A stretch of DNA of 62,822 bases from Lapidilactobacillus achengensis (GTDB taxonomy: Bacteria > Bacillota > Bacilli > Lactobacillales > Lactobacillaceae). Under the pieces are notes generated by a model, which was not told the DNA's origin, did no database searches, and worked only from the letters and a program-made list of their open reading frames with translations. The position numbers were made by a program, and so were the translations under genes. This document shows, piece after piece, positions 16,882-24,986 of this stretch. Numbering within the stretch: position 1 is the first letter of the stretch; each line of letters starts with the position of its first letter. Location: contig NZ_RHOV01000015.1 of assembly GCF_003946655.1 (NCBI RefSeq), forward strand, positions 1-62,822, in the 5' to 3' direction.

Positions 16882-19023
16882 TTACGCGCGTTTCCGTAGC
16901 CAGAAATGGACTGCAGCCACGCCGGATAGTCCGACAACCACAAGCGCCCAGAAGGCAATCTGGCTTTGCTGCTCGCCAGTTTGCGGCAAGGTTGGTTGGT
17001 CTTGATCGGGCTTCTTTACCGGTTTCGTAGGTTTCTCACCACCGGTAATTGGCAGGGTTGGCTTGGTTGGGTCAGTCGGGTTTGTTGGATCAGTTGGATC
17101 GGTTGGATCGGTCGGGTCAGTTGGTCCTGTTGGATCTTTGGCTTTGACGGTGATCGTGGCGATTTTGGTCAGGCCACCGTAACCATAACTCACCTGATAA
17201 ACGCCGGCTTTGCTAGTGTCGACCGAGCCGATCACGCTGATTTCAGTGAAAGCGACGGGGTTGCCGTTGCGGTCGAACGCGCTGATAAAGTTGTCCGCGC
17301 TGGTCCATTGGTCACCGACAGTTAGTTCTGTACTTGGCTTGATCGTCAGCGCTGTTTTGTCCTCGGCTGGTGGGGTGACCGTCCTCGACTTGACCGTGAC
17401 GGTAATGGTCTTCTGCGCTTGCGGATTCGCCGCAGCGTCGAGAGTTGCGGCTGGAATCGCATAAGTTACTGGATACGTGCCTGGTGTGTCCGTCTTAACA
17501 TCCTGGTCCACGGTGAGTTGCGGTAACAGAACATTATTGCCGTCGCGATCGGTGGCGCTGACAAAAGTATCCGCTGGCTCCCAGTGATCACCAACATATA
17601 TTGTTTTATCGTTGGCCTCGATCGCGGCTAGGTTTTCCTTGACCGTCACCGTGATCGTTGTTTCGGCGCCGGCGAACGCATAGGTAACCTTGTAGGTCCC
17701 GGGTTTTGAAGTGTCGACCGCACTATCGCCACCAGCTTCGTCTTTGACCGTGACGGTGACATCGGTAGGGTCAGTCGTAGTCTGCCCGTCGGCGCCCACT
17801 GCACTGTCAAAGTTGTCCGCGGCCGTCCAATTGTCCCCAACGTAAATCGTGGAATAGTGGGCGTTGACCTGGGCGAGACTGTCGTTGGTGTAGGGCTGGA
17901 ACAATGTAAACATTCCTCTTGTTTCACTTGCGTTGACCGCATTGACGTCGACGATCATGTAATATTTGTAGGGTAATTGACTAAGACTGTAGATTTGGCC
18001 GTTGCTGACTGTGACTGTGCCTGAGGGGCCCGGTGTTTCTTGAGTTGCCATATTCTTGAATTGGATTTCTTGGTCCGTTGCCTGAATATCTTGCTCTTTT
18101 GAAGTGTTGTAATAAAACCAAGCTGTCCATGGCCTTCGTGAGATCTCAACTCCGAGACTATTTTTGGTTACCGGAACCGGCTGAGTCGATGAGTACTTAT
18201 AATTTCTTGGAAGTTTGATCACGGAATTAATGTAATCGTTGGTCAATTTGAATGTAGGATTTGTGGGATCAATATTAACAGGTGCCGGTGTAACGAGTTG
18301 ATTATAGACATTTAACTCGGAATATTTGTTAGCGTCAAGCGGTGATAGATCGCCAATGCAATTATTTAGTAGATCAAGCTCTGTTACATTTGGTAGGTCG
18401 GCAATTATATGAACATCAGTAATCTGGTTACCTTGCAAGTTGATTGTTTTCAACTTTTTAAGACCGGCAATAGGACTCAAATCTTTGATTGCGCCAAAAC
18501 GCATCCCAGGTTGAATATTCAGATTATCACTACAGAGTGATAACATTTCTAGGTTGGTCGCGTACTGTAGACCTTCCAAGGAGTACTCATCATCGCCAGC
18601 GGCCGCCCAAGTGTTCTGGTCTTCTTTGGGAATACTGAGTTCAGGATAGTCCGCGTCATACAGTCCACGAGTACTAAGATGGGTCAACATTGCCATATCG
18701 TCTCGGGTGATATCCGCAACGCTGTTCCAAGTCTTCGTAGGATCGAGGATTGTGAACTGTTGTAGATAGATTAAGACTAATTGCTGTAACCGGGTATTTG
18801 GCATCCACTCGTTGATTGGCGCAGTCTCATCAGAGGGCACTTCAGCGGCAAGGTCGCTGGGATGCGCGACAGTTCCCGGTTTAACAGCCTGATCTGTTGT
18901 GAGAAAGCTACTACTGATGCCAATCGAGACACCACCGTGAACCACGGCTGGACTCAAATTAGCGCCAAGCAAGATTGCCACGGCGCTAATGGTTACAAAA
19001 AATAAATACTTTTTTCTTTTCAT
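16882..19023 (-). CDS. LPXTG-anchored LRR and Ig-like surface protein 1
   Basis: 713 aa from the ATG at 19023, which follows a GGGGGAAT box; a longer frame lacks one. Order: signal peptide (1-30, AVAILLGANLSPAVV), a domain opening INEWMPNTRLQQLVL, leucine-rich repeats (about 130-260), a unique region, three Ig-like (Big_3-type) repeats of about 75 residues each starting IYVGDxW or LTVGDQW, a Pro-Thr-Asp repeat spacer, then a cell-wall sorting signal. Two sorting-like motifs occur: LPITG (17041-17055) and LPQTG (16975-16989), the second directly before the membrane helix and RKRA tail. Sortase A should attach it to peptidoglycan, for adhesion or host contact. First of three tandem paralogues. 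Confidence 0.92.
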   Translation of the reverse strand: MKRKKYLFFVTISAVAILLGANLSPAVVHGGVSIGISSSFLTTDQAVKPGTVAHPSDLAAEVPSDETAPINEWMPNTRLQQLVLIYLQQFTILDPTKTWNSVADITRDDMAMLTHLSTRGLYDADYPELSIPKEDQNTWAAAGDDEYSLEGLQYATNLEMLSLCSDNLNIQPGMRFGAIKDLSPIAGLKKLKTINLQGNQITDVHIIADLPNVTELDLLNNCIGDLSPLDANKYSELNVYNQLVTPAPVNIDPTNPTFKLTNDYINSVIKLPRNYKYSSTQPVPVTKNSLGVEISRRPWTAWFYYNTSKEQDIQATDQEIQFKNMATQETPGPSGTVTVSNGQIYSLSQLPYKYYMIVDVNAVNASETRGMFTLFQPYTNDSLAQVNAHYSTIYVGDNWTAADNFDSAVGADGQTTTDPTDVTVTVKDEAGGDSAVDTSKPGTYKVTYAFAGAETTITVTVKENLAAIEANDKTIYVGDHWEPADTFVSATDRDGNNVLLPQLTVDQDVKTDTPGTYPVTYAIPAATLDAAANPQAQKTITVTVKSRTVTPPAEDKTALTIKPSTELTVGDQWTSADNFISAFDRNGNPVAFTEISVIGSVDTSKAGVYQVSYGYGGLTKIATITVKAKDPTGPTDPTDPTDPTDPTNPTDPTKPTLPITGGEKPTKPVKKPDQDQPTLPQTGEQQSQIAFWALVVVGLSGVAAVHFWLRKRA

Positions 19024-19147
19024 GGTTATTCCCCCCAGAATAATCGTCAAGGATAAAAATAAATCTTCCAATATTCAATTGTCGGTAGCCAATTCTAATT
19101 TGATCTCCAATAGTAGACATATGGTATCTAGACATAATATCGATTTT

Positions 19148-19186
19148 ATTCTAGCGTGTTTAGTCAAGTAAGGCAATGAAGCGTTT
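19148..19186 (-). promoter_or_regulatory. Promoter of surface protein 1 with possible cre
   Basis: Minus strand: TTGCCT (19176-19171), 17-bp spacer, TAGAAT (19153-19148). TTGCAAACGCTTCAT just upstream is cre-like with at least one mismatch. Confidence 0.5.
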
Positions 19187-19230
19187 GCAATCGCCATCAG
19201 GTTTTGGACGGCCGCTCATCTTGACATCAC

Positions 19231-19262
19231 AAAAAGCCTGATGGCCGTTGCCACCAGGCTTT
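19231..19262 (-). terminator. Terminator of surface protein 2
   Basis: Minus strand: AAAGCCTG/CAGGCTTT with an inner TGG/CCA pair, followed by five T. Confidence 0.85.
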
Positions 19263-19296
19263 GAATCAGTTTTTAATTTTTTTGGATTAGGACTGG

Positions 19297-21396
19297 CTAA
19301 TCACCATCCGTCCTTGTTCGTTTCCGCAACCAGAAATGGACCGCGGCCAAGCCGGTTAAGCCCACTGCTAAAAGTATCCAAAAAGTTACTGGGGTTTGTT
19401 GTAGGGCGTTTGGTTGCGGATTTTTGCGCGCCTGCTTAGCAGTACTCGCTGGCGCTTTTGGATGTGTTTCGCTAGTTTCTGGTAAAGTTGGCTCGGTGGA
19501 CGGTGTTGATTGAGCTGGATCGATTGGGTTGGTCGGCTGTTCTGTGGGGGTTGGCTTGCTTGGTCCGGTGGGCTGACTCGGGTTTGTAGGCTTGTCCGGT
19601 CTAGCGGGCTGACTCGGGATAGCAGGCTTGTCCGGAATGGCGGGCTGACTTGGTTTCGTAGGCTTGTCTGGGTTAGTGGGTTGGCTCGGGTTAGTGGGTT
19701 TCTCTGGAGCAGTGGGGGTGCCTGGTTGTTCTGGGTCAACCGGATTTGGCGGCTTAGGTGTGCCTTCGGGTTCGGAAGGAGCCGGCGCTTTGACGGTGAT
19801 CGTGGCGGTTTTTGTCAAGTTGCCATAGCTGTAACGCACCTGATACACCCCGGGTTTGCCGGTATCCACCGTGCCGCTGACGGTCAAATCTTGGAAGGAT
19901 AGCCCGCGGCCATCTCGGTCATAGGCGCTAACGAAAGCCGCCGCGGGGTCCCACTTGGTGCCAAAAGCGATGGTTTGATCGCGGACTTCGATTTGCGCGC
20001 GATTTTCTTTGACGGTGACGTTGATGGTTGTTTCGGCACTCGCGCTGGTGTAGGTGATCGGATACGTGCCCGGCTTCTTCAAATCCACCTTGCCCGTGAC
20101 TTTGATGTCTGACCAAGCGACGGGTGTTTGCCCGTCAACGCCCACCGCGCTATCAAAATTGTCCGCGGCCTTCCAACCGTCCCCAACGTAAATCGCGGAA
20201 TCGTGAGCGTTGACCTGGGCGAGACTGTCGTTGGTGTAAGGCTGAGCCACGAAGAAAATCTCCCCAGTTGCGGGGGTACCCAAACTGGCCATCATGTAAT
20301 AGTAGTAAGGCTGCTCAAGCGCGACAGGATTGTCTTCTGGTGAAATGACGTCTCCCGGGGTTACTTGCGGATAGATGTGGGTGTAATGGATGGTGCCCAT
20401 GGAGTCAGTGGTGTCGCCGTTTTCCGTGGCGCCATCGTCAAAAATAATGTTAGCTTTAGCCGCCGCATTATAAAAGGACAAAGCGTGCGTGGGGTTCTCG
20501 ATGAGGATTCGATCCAGATGCTTGTCATCAACTTTTGTCGGACTCAGCGGATCCGTGGATTGATAATTTTTGGGTAACTTCAGGCGCGCGTTGAAATAGC
20601 CTGGCGTTAAGTCAAAGCTGGCCGTTTCCGGGTCAATATAGACCGGTTTAGGTTGGACAAATTGACTGTGAATCTCCAAATTGGTGTAGTTATTGGCATC
20701 AAGTGCCGAGAAGTCAGCGATTTGATTATAGGTCAGAACAAGTTCGCGCAAGTGCGACAACTTGGTCAGCGGCCGCACATCGGTGATCCGATTGCCTTGT
20801 AATCCAAGATGAGTCAGCTGTGGCAACTGAGTCAGGATGGCAAGATCGCTGTCGGTAATGTCACCGACATAAATTCCCGGCTCAACATGTAAATTAAGGC
20901 TGCCCAGCCATAACTGTTCCAGATTGGTTGCGTACTGCAAACCTTCAAGTGAGTAGGAGTGGACGCCGTCGATCCAGGTGCCTTCCAATTCTGCGGGGAG
21001 ATCGACCTGGATATCGTACTCTGGGAGACCCGTACTGGTGGTCATCAGGATCTTTAATTTCGCCAGATCCGCCTTGGTAATATCGGCGACACTTGTCCAA
21101 GTTTTCCCCGCGTCATCACCTAGACCTTGGAGGAAAAACAAGACCAATTGCTGTAATTTCCGATTGGGCATCCACTGATCGATCGGTTCCGCGGGGTCCG
21201 TCGCTGGGTCTGGCGAGGTGGCAGGGCTAGATGGGGGAAGTGGCAGCTGCTGGTCACGCTGGTCGGAATCGGGACGGGCGGCCTCTGATTCCGCGCTAAC
21301 AGTAGCCGCCTGAGCGATTGCCGGGACCAAATTGGCGCTGAACAACACAGCCGCCATCCCAATACTGACGCGAAACAAAGCTTTTCTTTTCTTCAT
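19297..21396 (-). CDS. LRR and Ig-like surface protein 2 with an atypical sorting signal
   Basis: 699 aa; ATG at 21396 with GGAGAG upstream. Signal peptide ends near AIAQA. The layout matches its neighbour: IDQWMPNRKLQQLVL, leucine-rich repeats (LTHLGLQGNRITDVRPLTKL and following), only two Ig-like repeats, then a long Pro-Lys-Ser spacer built on PxKPTxPSQP. The C-terminus keeps the membrane helix and RKR tail. However, no canonical LPXTG precedes the helix: the nearest motif is LPETS about 36 residues before it, and the expected place reads ALQQTPVTFW. It may therefore be membrane-held or poorly sorted. Family membership is clear; anchoring is doubtful. Confidence 0.9.
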   Translation of the reverse strand: MKKRKALFRVSIGMAAVLFSANLVPAIAQAATVSAESEAARPDSDQRDQQLPLPPSSPATSPDPATDPAEPIDQWMPNRKLQQLVLFFLQGLGDDAGKTWTSVADITKADLAKLKILMTTSTGLPEYDIQVDLPAELEGTWIDGVHSYSLEGLQYATNLEQLWLGSLNLHVEPGIYVGDITDSDLAILTQLPQLTHLGLQGNRITDVRPLTKLSHLRELVLTYNQIADFSALDANNYTNLEIHSQFVQPKPVYIDPETASFDLTPGYFNARLKLPKNYQSTDPLSPTKVDDKHLDRILIENPTHALSFYNAAAKANIIFDDGATENGDTTDSMGTIHYTHIYPQVTPGDVISPEDNPVALEQPYYYYMMASLGTPATGEIFFVAQPYTNDSLAQVNAHDSAIYVGDGWKAADNFDSAVGVDGQTPVAWSDIKVTGKVDLKKPGTYPITYTSASAETTINVTVKENRAQIEVRDQTIAFGTKWDPAAAFVSAYDRDGRGLSFQDLTVSGTVDTGKPGVYQVRYSYGNLTKTATITVKAPAPSEPEGTPKPPNPVDPEQPGTPTAPEKPTNPSQPTNPDKPTKPSQPAIPDKPAIPSQPARPDKPTNPSQPTGPSKPTPTEQPTNPIDPAQSTPSTEPTLPETSETHPKAPASTAKQARKNPQPNALQQTPVTFWILLAVGLTGLAAVHFWLRKRTRTDGD

Positions 21397-21605
21397 AGCT
21401 CTCTCCTGAAATAATGATTAATGGGCAAAGCATGACCAATCGTTTTCCGGCGATGCTGTTGGGAAAATCACCGCCACAGACTAACGATTTCATTAGGGTT
21501 AATCCAGTTTAGCATGGTCAAACAATCTACCAAAAGTAGCGCTTTTGCCGGAATTTGGCGAGTTTTTCAGAAAAAAAGTCATGGTACCTAACGCCAAGCA
21601 GACAG

Positions 21606-21640
21606 AAAAAGACCCGATATCCAATCACATCAGGTCTTTC
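21606..21640 (-). terminator. Terminator of surface protein 3
   Basis: Minus strand: GAAAGACCTGAT pairs with ATCGGGTCTTT (one mismatch), then a T-run. Confidence 0.8.
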
Positions 21641-21666
21641 TAGTCAGATGCGTTTGCTTCCATCAG

Positions 21667-21712
21667 GTCTTCATCCAAGTTACGTTCGAGTCTTCATCCA
21701 AGGTACGTTTGG
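21667..21712. repeat. Two tandem 23-bp direct repeats
   Basis: 21667-21689 and 21690-21712 both start GTCTTCATCCAAG and differ at three or four positions. They lie between surface genes 2 and 3. No function is evident. Confidence 0.75.
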
Positions 21713-21761
21713 GTTGAGGGTTATTTTTAGTCGCAGGGGCGCGAATGGTTGGGTCAACCGA

Positions 21762-24137
21762 TCAAGCGCGTTTGCGTAACCAGAAGTGCACCGCGGCCAC
21801 ACCAGTCAGGCCCACAAGCAAAATGGCCCAGAAGGCACCTTGCGTTTGCCGTTCGCCAGTTTGCGGCAAGGTCACCTTGTCCGTGGCCGGTTGCTCAACA
21901 GGCGCGGTCGGCCGGTCACCACCAGTAATCGGTAAGGTTGGTTTGGTCGGATCCGTTGGGTCAGTTGGGTCCGTTGGGTCAACCGGATCGGTTGGATCAG
22001 TCGGGTCAGTCGGATCAGCAGCGTTGACCGTGATCGTGGCGATTTTTGTTAGACCCGCGTAAGCATAAGTCACCTGATAAACGCCGGGCTTGCTGGTGTC
22101 AACGGTGCCTAAAACACTGATCGCCCCGAGATCGACGGCATTGCCATTCCGATCGAAGGCGCTAATGAAGTTGTCCGCGGCCGTCCAGTCATCGCCCACG
22201 GTTAGCGTGGTACTGGGCTTGATGTTCAATGCGGTTTTGTCCTCAGCTGGTGGGGTGACCGTCTTCTTCAAAACGGTGACCGTGATCTCCTTGGTGGCTT
22301 GCGGTTGCGCCGAACCATCACGCAGAACGGCCGGCATCGTGTAAGTGACCGGATATTTACCCGGAGTGCCGGTGTTCACCGCATGGGTTACCTCCAGATC
22401 ATCCAACGAAACATCGTTGCCATCACGATCGGTGGCACTGATAAAAGTGTCCGCCGGTTTCCAGATGTCACCAACGTAGATCGTGGTGTCTTTGGCATTG
22501 ATCTGCGCCTGATTTTCCTTGACCTTGACGGTGACCGTCTTCGTCAGCGAACCATAGCTGTAAGTGATGGGATAATCCCCGGCCGTAGTAGTATCCACGG
22601 TTCCTGAGACGGTCACCTTGCCGAAATCGAGTGGGTTCCCCTCGTGGTTCAAACTGTCGTCAAAGTTATCCTCCGCCGTCCAGCTGTCACCAACATAGAT
22701 TTCGGAATTGTGGGCGTTGAGGGTGGCCAGGTCTGCTTTGACTAGATAAGGCGTGAAACTCCAGAATACGGGCGCGCCATTTTCGTAAATGAATTTCGGT
22801 AAATAGAACCAATAACTCACGTACACCCGATATTTTTCCCCGTCTTGTTTCACATCAATCCATTGGTTAATGTATTGACTTTCTCCGTGGACGACACCAT
22901 AGAGGACTGAGCCATCCGCATTGATCACAGGTTTGAAGGCGGCTGCGCCATCTACGCCGGCGCCATTATAAAAAGCTTGGCCCATGCCGGCGTATGCTGG
23001 ATTCTTTATGGGGTCAAAGAAGACTAATTGCCCTGTTCCGGTTGGGATTTCAGTAGTGATACTACTTAAGTCGGTTCCACTGGGAAACGCCTCTTTACGT
23101 GCCACGGTAACTGGCCAATAGGTGTTAACCTTAGCATCGGGGTCGATGTAGATTAGCTCATCGTCCCACACGGACATCTGAAAGGTGTAGCTTAATCCCG
23201 CTGTGTAGCGACTCTTGACAATGCTTGATAGGTCCCTGATTGAATTGTAAGCAACATCCAAGTGGGTAACATTTGGCAATTCTGTCAATGGTGTGACATC
23301 TTCAATTCGATTCAATGACAAGTTGACGTACTGTAAACTTGTTAATCCACGCAACAGTGACACATCAACAAGATTGCCACGAATGGAAGTGGATGGATTA
23401 TTTAGTTGATTGGTCATCGTGAGCTTTTTCAGGTTAGTCGCATACTGTAAACCCTCAAGTGAGAAATTGCTGCCATCAGTCGTGACCGTATTCCAAAGAT
23501 TCTTAGGAACTTTCGACGAACGATTATCGAGTTCCGTTAAGTACAACATGTCCGCCTTGGTAATATCCGCCACGCTAGCCCAAGTTTTCTCTGTCGTCGA
23601 GCTTTGGAGCCAAGGCAAAACAATTTGCTGGAGGGCCTTATTCGGCATCCAGCTATCAATGCTTTCCTCTGCCTTGGTGCTGGGCGCCGCAGCCACAGGC
23701 GCGCCGTCGGTTGGCGTCGTCTGGTCAGCATCTGCATTGTCAGCATCCGCATTGTCGGCATCTGCATCGTCAGCGTTGGCCGCACCGTTCGTGGCCGCAC
23801 CGGTTGTCTCGTTGCCGCCATTGTTAGTGTCGGGTTCCCCATTAGTGCCAACTGTTTTGCTATCCACCGTGGATGGCTCCGCGTCCGGCTCTTCTGCGAT
23901 CGGCGCAGACGTGACCGCTGGATCAGTTGTCGTGTCTGTGGTCGCCAGATTATTCGCCGGCGTTTCCCCGTTGCCAGTGGTTTCACCACTGACATTGGCT
24001 GTGTTACTGCTCGTGCTCGCCGCTGCCGCTGATGTGGTTGCATCGGCGGCGTTAACAACGGCGGGACTCAAATTAGCGCCTAGCAGGATTGCCACGGCGC
24101 TAAGGGTAGCTAAAGAGAGATACTTTCTATTTTTCAT
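21762..24137 (-). CDS. LPXTG-anchored LRR and Ig-like surface protein 3
   Basis: 791 aa, the longest of the three. Signal peptide (AVAILLGANLSPAVVNA) nearly identical to protein 1. Next is an extra low-complexity segment (about 30-165, rich in Ala, Thr, Asn and Asp, with NADADNADAD repeats), then SIDSWMPNKALQQIVL, leucine-rich repeats, a unique region, three Ig-like repeats (each with YVGDxW or LTVGDDW), Thr-Asp-Pro repeats, LPITG and LPQTG, membrane helix and RKRA tail. The bases just upstream of the ATG are the same as in gene 1, so the duplication included the leader. Expected on the cell wall; ligand unknown. Confidence 0.92.
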   Translation of the reverse strand: MKNRKYLSLATLSAVAILLGANLSPAVVNAADATTSAAAASTSSNTANVSGETTGNGETPANNLATTDTTTDPAVTSAPIAEEPDAEPSTVDSKTVGTNGEPDTNNGGNETTGAATNGAANADDADADNADADNADADQTTPTDGAPVAAAPSTKAEESIDSWMPNKALQQIVLPWLQSSTTEKTWASVADITKADMLYLTELDNRSSKVPKNLWNTVTTDGSNFSLEGLQYATNLKKLTMTNQLNNPSTSIRGNLVDVSLLRGLTSLQYVNLSLNRIEDVTPLTELPNVTHLDVAYNSIRDLSSIVKSRYTAGLSYTFQMSVWDDELIYIDPDAKVNTYWPVTVARKEAFPSGTDLSSITTEIPTGTGQLVFFDPIKNPAYAGMGQAFYNGAGVDGAAAFKPVINADGSVLYGVVHGESQYINQWIDVKQDGEKYRVYVSYWFYLPKFIYENGAPVFWSFTPYLVKADLATLNAHNSEIYVGDSWTAEDNFDDSLNHEGNPLDFGKVTVSGTVDTTTAGDYPITYSYGSLTKTVTVKVKENQAQINAKDTTIYVGDIWKPADTFISATDRDGNDVSLDDLEVTHAVNTGTPGKYPVTYTMPAVLRDGSAQPQATKEITVTVLKKTVTPPAEDKTALNIKPSTTLTVGDDWTAADNFISAFDRNGNAVDLGAISVLGTVDTSKPGVYQVTYAYAGLTKIATITVNAADPTDPTDPTDPVDPTDPTDPTDPTKPTLPITGGDRPTAPVEQPATDKVTLPQTGERQTQGAFWAILLVGLTGVAAVHFWLRKRA

Positions 24138-24459
24138 GGTTATTCCCCCCAGAATAATCGTTAAAGCTGATTAAAAGTATGTGTTCCAGAAATATTAAAA
24201 AATAATGGTATAGCCAATGAACCCCAATGAATTACTGTATTTTAGCCGATATTTAGAAATTGGTAATCTTTTTATAAGGTCATAATAAGTACAGATCATC
24301 ACAGCTCGAGTTTAACATGGACGTTATGTTTCCACAAGTAAAATCAACTTTGCGCGCTTGCTCACCCAACAAAGGCCAATCGCCCTTCCAAAAAGTGGCG
24401 CATTTCCAGGTCGAGTCGTCCGTTACGTAGTGTCAATTAATTAGACACAGCTTGCCCAC
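24138..24459. other. Upstream region of surface protein 3
   Basis: The first 25 bp repeat the leader of gene 1. The next 150 bp are AT-rich and should hold the promoter, but no clear -35/-10 pair stands out. Nothing else is recognised. Confidence 0.4.
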
Positions 24460-24857
24460 CAGCCGAACAATTTGACCCATTTCCTTAACAATCCTTGGGT
24501 GAAGAATGGCCGATTCGGCTGGACTAATCAGCGCCCTGCCCGAGTTGATCAGACCAACTATACTGGTGTCACCAATTTAAAGCTGGTGACTACTAACCAC
24601 GGTCGTCAGTTGCGTGGCTCCTCATCAATTCGCCATAGCTTTCCGGATGGCGTGAGTGCTCAAGCGACTGTTAAAACGTTGAGCGGCTGGAGCGGAGAAA
24701 TTCGGGGTGAGATCGCCGTGAAATTGGTCTTAGTGGCTATGCCACTTAGACCAAGGCTCAGCTTTGAGATTCGCGCGGGTTTCGCGAAGCTCAAAGTGAC
24801 GCCCACAGCGAGCTCACCCCGAATTTCGCAGCGCAAGCTGCGAACAGCATACTTTTG
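24460..24857 (+). repeat. Structured repeat island 4 (M end plus R, no L)
   Basis: Starts within M and lacks L. The R closing stem pairs 24697-24711 with 24813-24827. The inner hairpin reads TTGGTCT/AGACCAA and AGTGGC/GCCACT, different from most copies on both arms. The terminal GCAGC-GCAA-GCTGC hairpin is present. It ends about 130 bp before the ATPase start. Confidence 0.88.
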
Positions 24858-24950
24858 CCCGCAGCCCGCCACGCCCTCTACGGGTTGTTAAGAAATCATT
24901 ATGCTTTACCGATCCGCCAGCGCTAAATGCCCGCCCAACGCCGGACTGTG

Positions 24951-24959
24951 CTAAAATTT
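24951..24959 (+). promoter_or_regulatory. Extended -10 of the ATPase gene
   Basis: TGCTAAAAT, 28 bp upstream of the ATG at 24987. No convincing -35. Confidence 0.45.
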
Positions 24960-24986
24960 GAGTATAAGTCAGTGAAAGAAGGCCAA

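Noticed and set aside
23410-24174. Plus-strand 254-codon frame opposite surface protein 3
   Set aside because: It is the antisense shadow of a low-complexity coding region; the minus-strand gene has signal peptide, domains and sorting signal.
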